Positions 52,701 through 61,252 are shown, numbered from the stretch's first letter. The stretch: 64,000 bases of DNA from Flavobacterium anhuiense (GCF_004151235.1 NZ_JUIV01000005.1:124001-188000); one strand, 5' to 3'. The notes: generated by a model from the letters alone, not told the origin. Numbers and translations: made by a program.

Positions 52701-53286
52701 CAATAGAAATAAGAACGGCAATAACAAAAGCAATAACAATCAAAATCAAGCTGTAAGTTCCGTAACGTTCTGAATTTGAGTTACGTTCTTGCAAAAGATT
52801 TTGTTCTGTATTTTCAATTTTCTTGATGATCGCTCTTATCTCGTTCATCATATTTCTTCCCTCATTCAGATCAAAAATCAACGTCTGCTTGCTTAAACGT
52901 TTTTTTACAATCTGATTGTTTAAATATTTAAAGAAACCTGAACGTTTTGTATTTAATTCTTCGAGCAGCTTTTGCTGTGAAGGATTATCAGACGTCAATT
53001 TATCTAATTTTTCAAAATAACTATTTGATTTGGATTCAGAGTCATTAAAACGATCTACAAACTGCTCGTCTCCTGTAAGTAGATACCCTCTCATGCTAGT
53101 TTGAGCTTCTGTTATAATCGACGAACCTTCATTTAGGTTATAAATTACATCTTGGGTATGATTGACCCAAAAGTTACTGTTTAATAAACTTTTGATACTA
53201 ATAAATGAAGCTACAGAACTAATAGTAAGCACAAGAAGTGAAACCAGTGAACTAATTAATAAGTTTCTTTTAAAATTACCATTCAT
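49720..53286 (-). CDS. hybrid sensor histidine kinase: CHASE3-HAMP-GAF-HisKA-HATPase with three receiver domains
   Basis: A 1188-residue hybrid kinase. A first membrane helix lies at about 10-30, a periplasmic CHASE3-type four-helix domain at about 35-175 (AQTSMRGYLLTGDEQFVDRF), a second helix at about 180-200, HAMP to about 270, GAF at about 285-440, and a long coiled coil at about 440-520 (EELQIQHSELEAINAELEAQ). The phosphorylated His528 sits in ANMSHELRTPLNS. The ATPase has GTGLGLSISRELAK near 717-730. Three receivers follow with Asp847, Asp969 and Asp1117. It begins 16 bases after the upstream kinase gene. The layout suits a multistep phosphorelay feeding the single receiver, CheR and CheB. 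Confidence 0.95.
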   Translation of the reverse strand: MNGNFKRNLLISSLVSLLVLTISSVASFISIKSLLNSNFWVNHTQDVIYNLNEGSSIITEAQTSMRGYLLTGDEQFVDRFNDSESKSNSYFEKLDKLTSDNPSQQKLLEELNTKRSGFFKYLNNQIVKKRLSKQTLIFDLNEGRNMMNEIRAIIKKIENTEQNLLQERNSNSERYGTYSLILIVIAFVIAVLISIVFMIRILKDYNERSLLQQELINKDKETAERLEVIGGIASQISRGNYDVQIDDRKGDTLGALGTSIHEMKDSLKNSFELLSQKEWLQSGVAALNDKMLGEKTIQKLSKDVIEFLCQYTNSSAGVLYVVDGEEMAISGGYSYIPSKNRERIKKGEGLIGQAIVSGKMLELKSLSPDNIQINYALGEIKPTHIVALPLMDFKVEGAVELASIYGFSVLQLEFLNMVANNIGIALKATQNRKRVMELLEETKSQAEELQIQHSELEAINAELEAQTEKLQASEEELRVQQEELEQTNEELSERSVLLEEKNTEIQKKSEALELTTRYKSEFLANMSHELRTPLNSILLLSRLLSENNNKTMNNEEIEFAKVIQSSGNSLLGLIDEILDLSKIEAGKMDLEFLDVSTKEITDNLHNLFYMVAKEKGINFEIIAKEAPIVIKTDKMRLEQILKNLISNAIKFTEKGTVSLEIKVDTDDDKIICFIVKDTGIGIPLEKQPLIFEAFQQADGSTKRKYGGTGLGLSISRELAKLLRGEIILNSKVNEGSTFTLCLPVFGFAINKVSVNKIPHAEEVEETTESEEVKPKYISEVVPEEIEDDRDSIVEGDKVILIVEDDISFAKSLLAFTQKKGYKGVVAVRGDYALNFALIYKPIGILLDIELPIKSGWEVLEELKNHSQTKHISVHIMSSHKLKQESLLKGAVDFLDKPVAFDKIPEVFMRIEHIINKESQKVLIIEDNPKHAKALAYFLETYNINSEIKSEVSAGLSALSKEEVDCVILDMGIPDKQAYEILDGVKKSPGLENLPVIVFTGKSLSIKEELKIRKYADSIIVKTAHSYQRMLDEVSLFLHLVEEKKDGNSQKENHKKLNSLNNILFEKKVLIVDDDVRNIYSLSKALEAFKMNVITAFDGKEAIKILDENPDTDVVLLDMMMPNMDGYETAEKIRSNPKFLNLAVIAVTAKAMTGDREKCIKAGASDYITKPVDVDQLLSLLRVWLYDKI

Positions 53287-53302
53287 ATATTTCTAAATTA
53301 TT

Positions 53303-54517
53303 TTATTCGTATTTTAAAGGAAGTACAATGATAAAACTTGCACCTTCTCCCTGTTTGCTTTTAGCCGTGATTAATCCGTTATGTTTTTCTATGATTTTCT
53401 TTGCAATTGCCAATCCGATTCCAGTTCCTTCATAGGTTTGGCGGTCATTTAAGCTTTGAAAGATAATAAAAATACGGTCAAGGTAAATTTCATCAAAACC
53501 AATTCCGTTATCTTTTACTGTAATTCTGCAAAATTTTCCTTCTGGAGAAGTCGGACTTTCGATTGTTTTCTCTAAAATGGTTTCAGAAGTAATCTCTATT
53601 ATCGGTTTTTCTTCATTTCCAGAAAATTTCAAAGCATTACCAATCAAATTTTGAAAAACCTGGCGCATCTGACTCGGAATACTATCAATCGTTGGAAGTT
53701 CGTTGGTTTTTATTACAGCATTTTTGCGTTCTATGAGATAATCAAAATCTCCAAGCACTTCTTGCAAAACCACATTTAAATCTGTTTTTTCAGGTTTTAC
53801 CTGCGCCGAAAGTCTGGAATATGCCAAAAGATCGGTAATTAAAGTCTGCATTCTCTCTGCCGATTTTATAGTTCGGTCTACATAATCTACTGCTTTGTCG
53901 TCTGCTTTTAAGTAAAGGTCTTTTATAATTTTAATGAAAATTTGGATTTTACGGATAGGCTCATTCAAATCGTGGGAAACAACCCAAGAAAACTGCTGCA
54001 GTTCATGATTTCGGAGTTCTAATTCTTCATTTTTCTGAACCAGTTCTTTGGTTCTTTCTGCAATTTTGATTTCCAGATTATCCTGCGCCTCTTTTCTAAT
54101 CTTGATTTCTTTAGAAAGCAGGTCTTTCATCGCTTTCAATTCGTTTTGCTGTTCGTAGATTTTAAGGAAGGTCTTTACTTTAAGAATGAGTAAATCGCTA
54201 TCTACGGGTTTTGTAATGTATTCAACAGCTCCTGTTTCGTATCCTTTAAAGATGTATTTTTTCTCAGTATTAAGGGCCGAGAGGAAAATAACAGGAATAT
54301 CTTTTGTACGCTGATTTCCTGAAAGGATTTTTACCACTTCAAAGCCGTCAAGTCCGGGCATTTGAACATCCATAATAATCAGGCAGTAATCTGTCTTAAG
54401 AATTTTTTTAAGAGCTTCTTCTCCAGATTCGGCACTATCAACATCGATATTATGCAGCTCTAATGTTTTTTTTAGGGCGATAATATTTGCCCTTATATCG
54501 TCTACAATTAATACCAT
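53303..54517 (-). CDS. response regulator fused to histidine kinase
   Basis: A 404-residue soluble protein with an N-terminal receiver (phosphoacceptor Asp50 in CLIIMDVQMPGLDGF, conserved Lys in ITKPVDSDLL). A coiled coil follows at about 125-170, then a HisKA domain with His182 in SWVVSHDLNEPIRKIQ and an HATPase with GTGIGLAIAKKIIEKH. There is no membrane segment, so input comes through the receiver. It is the first gene of the five-gene operon, and the next kinase starts 16 bases downstream. The same HisKA subtype (SHDLxEP) is found in the PAS kinase at 57957. Confidence 0.94.
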   Translation of the reverse strand: MVLIVDDIRANIIALKKTLELHNIDVDSAESGEEALKKILKTDYCLIIMDVQMPGLDGFEVVKILSGNQRTKDIPVIFLSALNTEKKYIFKGYETGAVEYITKPVDSDLLILKVKTFLKIYEQQNELKAMKDLLSKEIKIRKEAQDNLEIKIAERTKELVQKNEELELRNHELQQFSWVVSHDLNEPIRKIQIFIKIIKDLYLKADDKAVDYVDRTIKSAERMQTLITDLLAYSRLSAQVKPEKTDLNVVLQEVLGDFDYLIERKNAVIKTNELPTIDSIPSQMRQVFQNLIGNALKFSGNEEKPIIEITSETILEKTIESPTSPEGKFCRITVKDNGIGFDEIYLDRIFIIFQSLNDRQTYEGTGIGLAIAKKIIEKHNGLITAKSKQGEGASFIIVLPLKYE

Positions 54518-54907
54518 GATGGAAAGCTAAATCGGTTGTAAATCAAAATACTTAATTTTAAAATATTATAAAAATTTTCTTATTTTTCAAACAAATTGTA
54601 AAATCATTTCGTAAAAAATGATGTGGAAATTCTCAAATGTATAAAAAAAATAACGGGCAGGTTTTTTATTTAAATTGAAAATAGTTACAAAATTCCCATC
54701 TTTTGCAATCCTTTTAAATCTACTACGTGATTGCTAACCTATTAGAAATTCATTATTATTTTAACATTTTACAAGAACAGGTGTATTTTCATACATGATT
54801 TACCATTTTTGCTTTGATTGAGCTAAACAAAATTTCTTTTAAGACAAAGCTATTTTTAGTTATCAAGTAATTTTAAATAACATACAAAGCCTAAAAAGAT
54901 TGAGATC
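54518..54907. other. gene-free stretch between divergent signalling and SDR genes
   Basis: This 390-base region has no ORF of interest. It is AT-rich, with one weak hairpin (ATCATTT...AAATGAT near 54602-54620) and no exact TAnnTTTG promoter on either strand. It must hold the start signals for the minus-strand kinase operon and perhaps for the SDR gene, but I cannot point to them. Confidence 0.5.
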
Positions 54908-55753
54908 ATGAAAAAGAAACAAACATTTCCCGAACAGAAACAGAATCTTCCCGGAAACGAACATATGATGAATCCGGAACCTGAGATTATTAGAGAAAAT
55001 TATGTTGGCAGCGGTAAATTGCTAGGCAAAACAGCTTTTATTACAGGAGGCGACAGCGGAATCGGCCGAAGTGTTGCCATACATTTTGCACGCGAAGGCG
55101 CCAATATTGCAATTGTTTATTTGAAAGAAGATAAAGATGCACTCGAAACAAAAGTCTTGGTCGAAAAGGAAGGTCAGCAATGTCTCTTGATAAGCGGCGA
55201 TCTTAGAGATGAAAAGTTTTGTAAAAGTGCTATTAAAAAATGTCACACCACTTTTAAAAGTCTCAATATCATTGTAAACAATGCAGCGACTCAGTTTCCG
55301 CAAAACGAGTTAGAAAAAATAACTGTTAATCAGCTTCATAAAACCTTTGAAACCAATATTTATCCTTTTTTTTATATTACCAAAGCGGCACTTTCATTTC
55401 TAAAAGAAGGCGACACAATTATCAATACCACTTCTGTAACAGCTTTTCGCGGAAGCGAACACTTAGCAGATTATGCCAGTACAAAAGGCGCGATTGTAAG
55501 TTTTACGCGTTCTCTTTCGACTATGCTGGCCAAAAAGAAAATTCGCGTAAATGGCGTTGCACCAGGACCTATTTGGACACCTCTGATTGTAGCAAGCTTT
55601 GACAAATTGTCTGATTTTGGAAAAGATAATCCGATGGAAAGAGCGGGACAGCCATCAGAAGTGGCGCCTGCTTATGTGTTTTTGGCTTCTCAAGATAGCA
55701 GTTATATTACAGGGCAGTTTATTCATATTAATGGCGGGGAAATGGTAGGTTGA
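54908..55753 (+). CDS. SDR family oxidoreductase (general-stress YhdF/YdaD type)
   Basis: A 281-residue short-chain dehydrogenase with an N-terminal extension (about 1-38, KKKQTFPEQKQNLPGNEHMM) typical of the YhdF/YdaD/YghA group. TGGDSGIGRSVA (46-57) binds the nucleotide, NNAA (124-127) is present, and the catalytic Ser176, Tyr189 and Lys193 (YASTK) are in place; PGPIWTPL follows. It is a cytoplasmic NAD(P)-linked reductase of aldehydes or ketones, often part of stress or desiccation regulons. It stands beside a general-stress-type set of genes. Confidence 0.9.
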   Translation: MKKKQTFPEQKQNLPGNEHMMNPEPEIIRENYVGSGKLLGKTAFITGGDSGIGRSVAIHFAREGANIAIVYLKEDKDALETKVLVEKEGQQCLLISGDLRDEKFCKSAIKKCHTTFKSLNIIVNNAATQFPQNELEKITVNQLHKTFETNIYPFFYITKAALSFLKEGDTIINTTSVTAFRGSEHLADYASTKGAIVSFTRSLSTMLAKKKIRVNGVAPGPIWTPLIVASFDKLSDFGKDNPMERAGQPSEVAPAYVFLASQDSSYITGQFIHINGGEMVG

Positions 55754-55763
55754 TTTTTTAAAG

Positions 55764-55895
55764 GTTCAAAGTGGCTAAGTGGCAAAGGTTCAAAGTTTTT
55801 TCACTTTGAGTATATTTCCCATCTGGTTTGTCATACAAACCAAGGATAAATTACACATGAAACTTTGTGCCTTTGCGCCTTTTTACCTGTGGAAC
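55764..55895. repeat. spacer with tandem and inverted repeat words
   Basis: GGTTCAAAGTGGCTAAGTGGCAAAGGTTCAAAG-like tandem words (55763-55796) and a GTGCCTTTGCGCC word (about 55867) are diverged members of the GCGCAAAG repeat family. GGTTTGT-CAT-ACAAACC (55825-55841) is a perfect 7-bp inverted repeat. The segment lies between the SDR and SemiSWEET genes. Confidence 0.55.
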
Positions 55896-55918
55896 TAAAA
55901 AAATGAAAAAATGAAAAA

Positions 55919-56179
55919 ATGAATTACATAGACATCATAGGCCTTTTTGCTGGAGCGTGTGTTACGATATCGACAATTCCGCAAATTCTGAAGGTTTGGA
56001 AAACCAAAAAAGTAAAGCAGATTTCGCTTAAAATGTTTGGTACGCTTACTTTCGGAATTGCGATTTGGGTGGTTTATGGCATTCTAAAAAACGATCTTCC
56101 CATAATTATCACCAACAGTATATCTCTGATTTTAAATCTTATAATGGTTTATTTTATTCTTTATTTTGAAAAAGAGTAA
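55919..56179 (+). CDS. SemiSWEET sugar transporter (PQ-loop)
   Basis: An 86-residue triple-helix membrane protein with the SemiSWEET features FAGACVTISTIPQILKVWKT (PQ motif) and KQISLKMFGTLTFGIAIWVV. Members dimerise to form a sugar facilitator in the inner membrane. Length is exactly that of the family. It is followed by a strong terminator. Confidence 0.92.
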   Translation: MNYIDIIGLFAGACVTISTIPQILKVWKTKKVKQISLKMFGTLTFGIAIWVVYGILKNDLPIIITNSISLILNLIMVYFILYFEKE

Positions 56180-56193
56180 GTTATAAAAAGAAA

Positions 56194-56224
56194 AAAACAG
56201 CTCGATCAAAGCTGTTTTTTTTTT
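56194..56224 (+). terminator. Rho-independent terminator
   Basis: AAAACAGCT / AGCTGTTTT stem (9 bp) with a 7-base loop and a long T tract, 14 bases after the SemiSWEET stop codon. The A tract on the left allows it to work in both directions. Confidence 0.9.
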
Positions 56225-56250
56225 GAAAGTGAAGGTTATAATAATGCTTA

Positions 56251-57087
56251 CTAGCTAGCTAATTTTTGATTGTATGGTTCTAATTCTAATAATTTTCCTT
56301 TTAGTGTTCGTGCTTGCAAATTCCTTTTAAGATATAAAGCTGGTGCTATAATGTGCCCAAAACCTATATCTGATAGTTTCTTAATTTCACTCAACTGTTT
56401 AACAGCAAAGTTTAAAATTGGCACAAATGGCGTCAGATAATTATAACTATGCTGCGCTATCTCTAGTTCCAATATTTCTCGCAAAATGCTTTTCATTAAC
56501 ACATAACGAAGTGCTCCTTGGTTTGGAAGTATTTTAAGTTTTTGTGATTTATCTTCAATTTTGTGATTTTTATCTCCTATGTAAATGTAATTTCCAGAAT
56601 TGCTTGTAAATATTTTTTTTACTTGCGAAACAAAGTCAATTTCTTGATTTTCGATTGTTGTTGGCATCCCGATTATTGAAAATTGAATCTGCTGATGACT
56701 TTGAAAATACAATACACTATTAATCGTAGAAGAATTACTCAAAATACCTGATTGCTGTTTTTTAAGACAATTAATCGCGCCATTGGCACCAAAGCTATGC
56801 AAAACATTTCCATTCTCGCAATACGCAAAAAATACAGGTGAAAACGGATTTGATTCAATACTTAAACTAACCTCTTGATTGAAAGTTAAATCAAAACTTA
56901 GATATGACATCTCTTTTTCAAAACGAACGCCAGTAATACTCCCTTTTGCCCATTTTGATTTAATTGTCAATTTGTATTCATTGACATTCACTTTATTGAC
57001 GTTCACTTTTAAGTTTCCGCCAAAACTTTCTTTTAAATTATTAAAAACAGCATCAAAGCTTCCAGTATTTATGTAAAGTTTTTTCAT
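56251..57087 (-). CDS. unrecognised cytoplasmic protein
   Basis: A 278-residue protein, no signal or membrane segment. It begins MKKLYINTGSFDAVFNNLKE and has a short direct repeat KVNVNKVNVN (about residues 27-36) that corresponds to a tandem nucleotide repeat. The second half is helical, ending with TPFVPILNFAVKQLSEIKKL and APALYLKRNLQARTLKGKLL. The general two-part plan (beta-rich sensing front, helical end) recalls a ligand-binding regulator but no helix-turn-helix is evident. The gene is alone and has a terminator-like hairpin from the neighbouring SemiSWEET gene at its end. Confidence 0.7.
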   Translation of the reverse strand: MKKLYINTGSFDAVFNNLKESFGGNLKVNVNKVNVNEYKLTIKSKWAKGSITGVRFEKEMSYLSFDLTFNQEVSLSIESNPFSPVFFAYCENGNVLHSFGANGAINCLKKQQSGILSNSSTINSVLYFQSHQQIQFSIIGMPTTIENQEIDFVSQVKKIFTSNSGNYIYIGDKNHKIEDKSQKLKILPNQGALRYVLMKSILREILELEIAQHSYNYLTPFVPILNFAVKQLSEIKKLSDIGFGHIIAPALYLKRNLQARTLKGKLLELEPYNQKLAS

Positions 57088-57246
57088 TATATGGTTGTTT
57101 TGGTTTAACGAATCAGTTAGTAATTATTTACGTACAAAAACTAACTTTGGTTTTTACTTCATTTCTATAATCCAAATTTCGTTCATATTGTCGGTCAAAT
57201 CTTTATAGAATTTTGTAGAGATATTTCATAATTTTTATTTAAAGTT

Positions 57247-57331
57247 GCTGAGATACTAAGTTGCTGAGTTTCTAAGATTTCAAAAAACAGTGAGAAAAAA
57301 ACTTAGCATCTCAGCAACTTAGTATCTTAGC
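57247..57331. repeat. inverted repeat with GCTGAGATACTAAGTTGCTGA arms
   Basis: A 21-base arm (57247-57267) is matched by its complement at 57311-57331 with one mismatch. It is located between two minus-strand genes in a 328-base gene-free gap. The words resemble the CTAAGGCGCAAAG family in layout. Apart from a hairpin near 57339-57378 nothing else is seen in the gap. Confidence 0.7.
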
Positions 57332-57338
57332 ACCTAAA

Positions 57339-57378
57339 AAAAAAGCAGCTGCCTCAAATAAATTTGAAACAACTGCTC
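57339..57378 (-). terminator. terminator for the 113-residue gene
   Basis: On the minus strand, AGCAGTTGTTTCAAAT pairs imperfectly with TTTGAGGCAGCTGCT across a short loop and is followed by a T run, about 40 bases beyond the stop codon at 57416. Confidence 0.6.
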
Positions 57379-57415
57379 ATCAGCAAAATAAAAATACCAA
57401 TCTATTTTTATCCTT

Positions 57416-57757
57416 TTATGTTAGTTCGTTTATGTCTGCATTTTTAGAATAATTGGCTTTTGGAATATCTTTAAAAAATTCGGCTTCTTCTAAATCGGCC
57501 ATTGGACCATATCCTAACAAATGCGTTCCCTTTCTTTTATCTTTTGTTTCTATAACATACAAAATCGACATATCATCAGGATCGCTCATTCCTTCATATC
57601 GATGGTGTGCTACAATAAATATATCTTCAGGTTTATAAGATTCTTTAGTTTCTGCGTCTATTAAACGATCATTTTCGAATAGATAGCTGGCAGTATAACC
57701 TTCATCCTGATATCTCTTTATATTGTCGGTTTCATGTTTTGAATCTTCTCGTTTCAT
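57416..57757 (-). CDS. conserved small acidic hypothetical protein
   Basis: A 113-residue soluble, acidic protein: YQDEGYTASYLFENDRLIDA, SYKPEDIFIVAHHRYEGMSD, MSILYVIETKDKRKGTHLLG. Proteins of this build are known in Flavobacteriaceae, sometimes labelled phosphoribosylpyrophosphate synthetase, a name nothing in the sequence supports. Compact size, the HHRYEGMSDPDD segment and the stress-gene neighbourhood are all that can be said. It is a single-gene unit on the minus strand. Confidence 0.75.
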   Translation of the reverse strand: MKREDSKHETDNIKRYQDEGYTASYLFENDRLIDAETKESYKPEDIFIVAHHRYEGMSDPDDMSILYVIETKDKRKGTHLLGYGPMADLEEAEFFKDIPKANYSKNADINELT

Positions 57758-57956
57758 ATCTTTTAACTTTATCTGTTTATCAAATTTCCGTATAGAAACA
57801 AGATAAAATTAACTCAATTGATTTTAATGTTGCCTCATTCAAAAATCGCCTTCAAATGAATATTTATTTTTTCTTAATTTTAGCTAAGGCTAATTTGAAT
57901 CACTAGAAAATATTGAAAAATTAGCTGATTTTGAGACCAATAAATACAACCTTTAA

Positions 57957-60773
57957 ATGAATAAAAACTATTCTTTTCTGGCTAATGGAGGAGAAATGGG
58001 ACAACTAACCCGTGCTAAAGATTGGAGCAAAACGGCTGTTGGACCAATAGAATTATGGCCACAGAGTCTGCGCACTACTTTAGGAATTCTTTTAAACTCC
58101 AAATTCCCCATGTTTCTGTTTTGGGGACCGGACCATATATGCTTTTATAATGATGCTTATCGCCCAAGCTTGGGAAACGATGGCAAACATCCTTATATTC
58201 TTGGTGAAAAGGGTGCTGAATACTGGCCTGAAATCTGGGATTTTATAAAACCTTTAATAGATCAGGTGTTGGATAAAGGAGAAGCAACATGGCATGAAGA
58301 CCAGTTGCTGCCAATTTACAGAAATGGCAAAATGGAAGATGTTTATTGGACTTTTAGCTATAGTCCCGTAAATGATGAAAACGGAAATACAAATGGTGTT
58401 TTGGTAATTTGCAATGAAACTACCGATCAAGTGCTTACGCGCAAAAATCTGGAAGAAAGCGAAAGACGCTTTAGAAATACAGTCAAACAGCTGCCTCTTG
58501 GAATCTGCATTCTAAAAGGACCAGATTTTATTACCGAATTGGCCAACACAACTTGTCTTAATATTGTAGATAAAAAAGAAAGCGACATTTTAAATAAAAC
58601 TATTTTTGATTCGCTTCCTGAAATCAAAGAAGCCATTTATCCTTTATTAAAAAATGTATTTGAAACTGGTGTTCCTTATTTTCAGGACGAATTTGCCTTG
58701 ACTCTAAATCGTTACAACCAGCAAGAATTAGCCTATTTTAATCTCGTCCTATATCCTTTAAAAGAAGAAAATGATAGAATCACAGGAGTTATAGTCGTTG
58801 CCTATGAAGTAACAGCAGAAGTAAAAGGAAGACATTTGCTTACCGAAAACGAGATTGCTTTTCGCAGTATTGTAATGGAATCTCCTATTGCAATGGCCAT
58901 TTTTAGAGGAAAAGATTATGTAATCGAAATGGCCAATAATGCCATGATGCGTGATATTTGGCAAAAAGAGGAAAAAGATTTTATAGGCAAGCCTTTGTTG
59001 GAAGTTTTTCCAGAATTGCGCAATCAGAAATATCCTGAATTATTGCATGAAGTTTTGGTGAATGGAAAAAAAATTCGTGAAAACGAAGCCATCGCTTATG
59101 TTAATATTAAGGGAAAGCTTAAAAAATTCTACCTTGATTATCAATATACAACATTATACGAAAAAAACGGAAAAGCTTCAGGAATTATGTGCACCGTTTA
59201 TGATGTAACCTCCAAAGTGAAAGCTAGAAAAAAAGTAGAAACTACAGAAGAAAGAGCACGTTTAGCTGCTGAAATTGGACAAATTGCTACTTGGGATTTA
59301 AATCTTCAAACCAAAAAATTAATTTATAGCGATAACATTCTAGATATCTTCGGATTTGAAAAAGGCACTAAAATAGTACATGAAGATGTTCGAAGCCGTA
59401 TTCTTCCTAAAGATGAACATATTGTCAAAGAAGCTTTTGCAAAAGCGCTAAAGGAAGGCATTTACAAATATGAAGCCCGCATTTTAAAAGTCGACAATTC
59501 GATAGGATGGATTAAAATGCATGGCAAAATCTTTTTTGATGAAAATAATAATCCGTCAAAGATGATTGGGACTGTAATGGATTTTACCGTAGAAAAAAAT
59601 ATGCAGCATGTGCTAATTAAAAGCGAGAAAAAATTTAGACTTCTTGCCGATTCTATGCCTCAACTCATTTGGACCAGTGACACTTTGGGCAATCTAAATT
59701 ATTTTAATGAAACCTTTTATAATTATTCTGGACTATCAAAAGAAGAAATTGAAAAAAATGGCTGGCTCCAGATTGTTCATCCTGACGACCGCGAAGAAAA
59801 TGTGAAGCTATGGATGGAATCTATCAAAACGGGACATGATTTTCTTTTTATTCATCGTTTTCAGCGCTATGACGGCGAATATAGATGGCAGCTCAGTCGT
59901 GCAATTGCTCAATTGGACGAATCTGGAAAAGTGCAAATGTGGGTGGGAACTAGTACCGACATAGAAGAACAAAAAAACTTTACCAATCAGCTGGAACAAC
60001 AGATTATGGAACGCACAACACAACTGGAACTCAAAAATAGAGATCTTGTCAACATGAATATAGAACTGCAGTCATTTGCTTATATATCAAGTCATGATCT
60101 TCAGGAACCTTTGCGTAAAATTCAGACTTTTGCAAGCCGACTAGCCGATTTGGATGAACAGAATATTTCTGCGAATGCCAAAACCTATTTAGCTAGAATT
60201 GAATTTTCGGCAAAAAAAATGCAAAATCTCATACAGGATCTCCTCACCTATTCTCGCACTAATTCTGCCGATCGTGTTTTTACAAAGGTTAAAATTGATG
60301 AAATTGCAGAAGAAGTCATAAGCGATTTTTCGGATCGAATTGAAGAAAAAAATGCCATTGTAGAATACCATGATTTGGGAGAAGCTACTCTTATACAATT
60401 TCAATTTAGACAGCTGCTTCATAATTTGATAGAAAATGCCTTAAAGTTTTCACATCCTGGTATTCCTCCAAAAGTAAAAATATCTGTTACAAAAGTGGAT
60501 GGAAAATTGCTTCCAAATGCTGAATTTAAAGCGTACCATCATCTCCAAGTTTCAGACAACGGAATTGGGTTTGAACTTATTTATAAAGAAAAAATATTTG
60601 AGGTTTTCCAGCGTCTAAATACTGAAAGCGAATACAAAGGAACAGGAATTGGTCTTGCCATTGTGAAAAAAATCGTAGAAAACCACAAAGGATTTATCAC
60701 CGTTTCGAGCGAAAAAGGAAAAGGTTCTGTTTTTAATATCTATATTCCCGATTTATCTGAAATCAATATTTAA
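57957..60773 (+). CDS. multi-PAS sensor histidine kinase
   Basis: A 938-residue soluble sensor kinase without membrane helices. Four to five PAS-type modules in a row run from about residues 15 to 680, for example FLFWGPDHICFYNDAYRPSL, NTVKQLPLGICILKGPDFIT, SIVMESPIAMAIFRGKDYVI, GQIATWDLNLQTKKLIYSDN and LADSMPQLIWTSDTLGNLNY. A coiled coil leads to the HisKA domain with His713 in AYISSHDLQEPLRKIQTFAS and an HATPase with GTGIGLAIVKKIVENH. There is no receiver domain in the protein. The convergent response regulator gene overlaps its 3' end by 11 bases and is the probable partner. Confidence 0.94.
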   Translation: MNKNYSFLANGGEMGQLTRAKDWSKTAVGPIELWPQSLRTTLGILLNSKFPMFLFWGPDHICFYNDAYRPSLGNDGKHPYILGEKGAEYWPEIWDFIKPLIDQVLDKGEATWHEDQLLPIYRNGKMEDVYWTFSYSPVNDENGNTNGVLVICNETTDQVLTRKNLEESERRFRNTVKQLPLGICILKGPDFITELANTTCLNIVDKKESDILNKTIFDSLPEIKEAIYPLLKNVFETGVPYFQDEFALTLNRYNQQELAYFNLVLYPLKEENDRITGVIVVAYEVTAEVKGRHLLTENEIAFRSIVMESPIAMAIFRGKDYVIEMANNAMMRDIWQKEEKDFIGKPLLEVFPELRNQKYPELLHEVLVNGKKIRENEAIAYVNIKGKLKKFYLDYQYTTLYEKNGKASGIMCTVYDVTSKVKARKKVETTEERARLAAEIGQIATWDLNLQTKKLIYSDNILDIFGFEKGTKIVHEDVRSRILPKDEHIVKEAFAKALKEGIYKYEARILKVDNSIGWIKMHGKIFFDENNNPSKMIGTVMDFTVEKNMQHVLIKSEKKFRLLADSMPQLIWTSDTLGNLNYFNETFYNYSGLSKEEIEKNGWLQIVHPDDREENVKLWMESIKTGHDFLFIHRFQRYDGEYRWQLSRAIAQLDESGKVQMWVGTSTDIEEQKNFTNQLEQQIMERTTQLELKNRDLVNMNIELQSFAYISSHDLQEPLRKIQTFASRLADLDEQNISANAKTYLARIEFSAKKMQNLIQDLLTYSRTNSADRVFTKVKIDEIAEEVISDFSDRIEEKNAIVEYHDLGEATLIQFQFRQLLHNLIENALKFSHPGIPPKVKISVTKVDGKLLPNAEFKAYHHLQVSDNGIGFELIYKEKIFEVFQRLNTESEYKGTGIGLAIVKKIVENHKGFITVSSEKGKGSVFNIYIPDLSEINI

Positions 60774-61194
60774 ACACAAAATTGGATTGGTTGGGAATAA
60801 ATTTTTTCCAGTCAATCTGCATGGCGTGTTCTATAGCTTTTATGATATCACTCATTAAAACTGGTTTGGTAATAAAACAGTTGGCTCCAAGATTAAGACA
60901 TCTTTCAATATTGCCAGGTTCACTTGATGTTGAATAAATTACAACAGGGATATCTTTTTTATCATCAGATTTTCGAAGTTCTTCTAAAACATCAAACCCA
61001 TTTTTTCCTGGCATATTTAAATCCAAGAAAACAACAGAAGGAACAACAGAAGGATCAGAAATTGCGTTCAAGAAATTTTGCCCTCCAGAGTAGGTTTGTA
61101 ACTTAATATTATGAGGAATAGATTCTACGGCATCTGCAAAAATACATAAATCATCTTCGTCGTCATCAGTATAGAATATAGTAAAATCTGTCAT
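60763..61194 (-). CDS. single-domain response regulator (Rcp1-like)
   Basis: A 143-residue receiver of the kind that has no output domain. Acidic residues DDDEDD lie at 10-15, the phosphoacceptor is Asp58 in VVFLDLNMPGKNGF, the Thr/Ser switch is in VVIYSTSSEPG and the Lys is in FITKPV. The Rcp1-like layout (long beta4-alpha4 loop, DDDEDD) fits service to PAS/phytochrome-type kinases like the one encoded on the other strand. The genes converge and overlap by 11 bases. Confidence 0.93.
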   Translation of the reverse strand: MTDFTIFYTDDDEDDLCIFADAVESIPHNIKLQTYSGGQNFLNAISDPSVVPSVVFLDLNMPGKNGFDVLEELRKSDDKKDIPVVIYSTSSEPGNIERCLNLGANCFITKPVLMSDIIKAIEHAMQIDWKKFIPNQSNFVFKY

Positions 61195-61224
61195 GGTATT
61201 TTAGGCTTAGAAATTTTAATCTTT

Positions 61225-61252
61225 CAAATATAATGCAATTTTATGTAACAAA
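61225..61252 (-). promoter_or_regulatory. promoter of the response regulator gene
   Basis: On the minus strand TTTG (61252-61249) is followed after 16 bases by TATATTTG (61232-61225), an exact -7 box with slightly short spacing; the start codon is at 61194. Confidence 0.45.
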
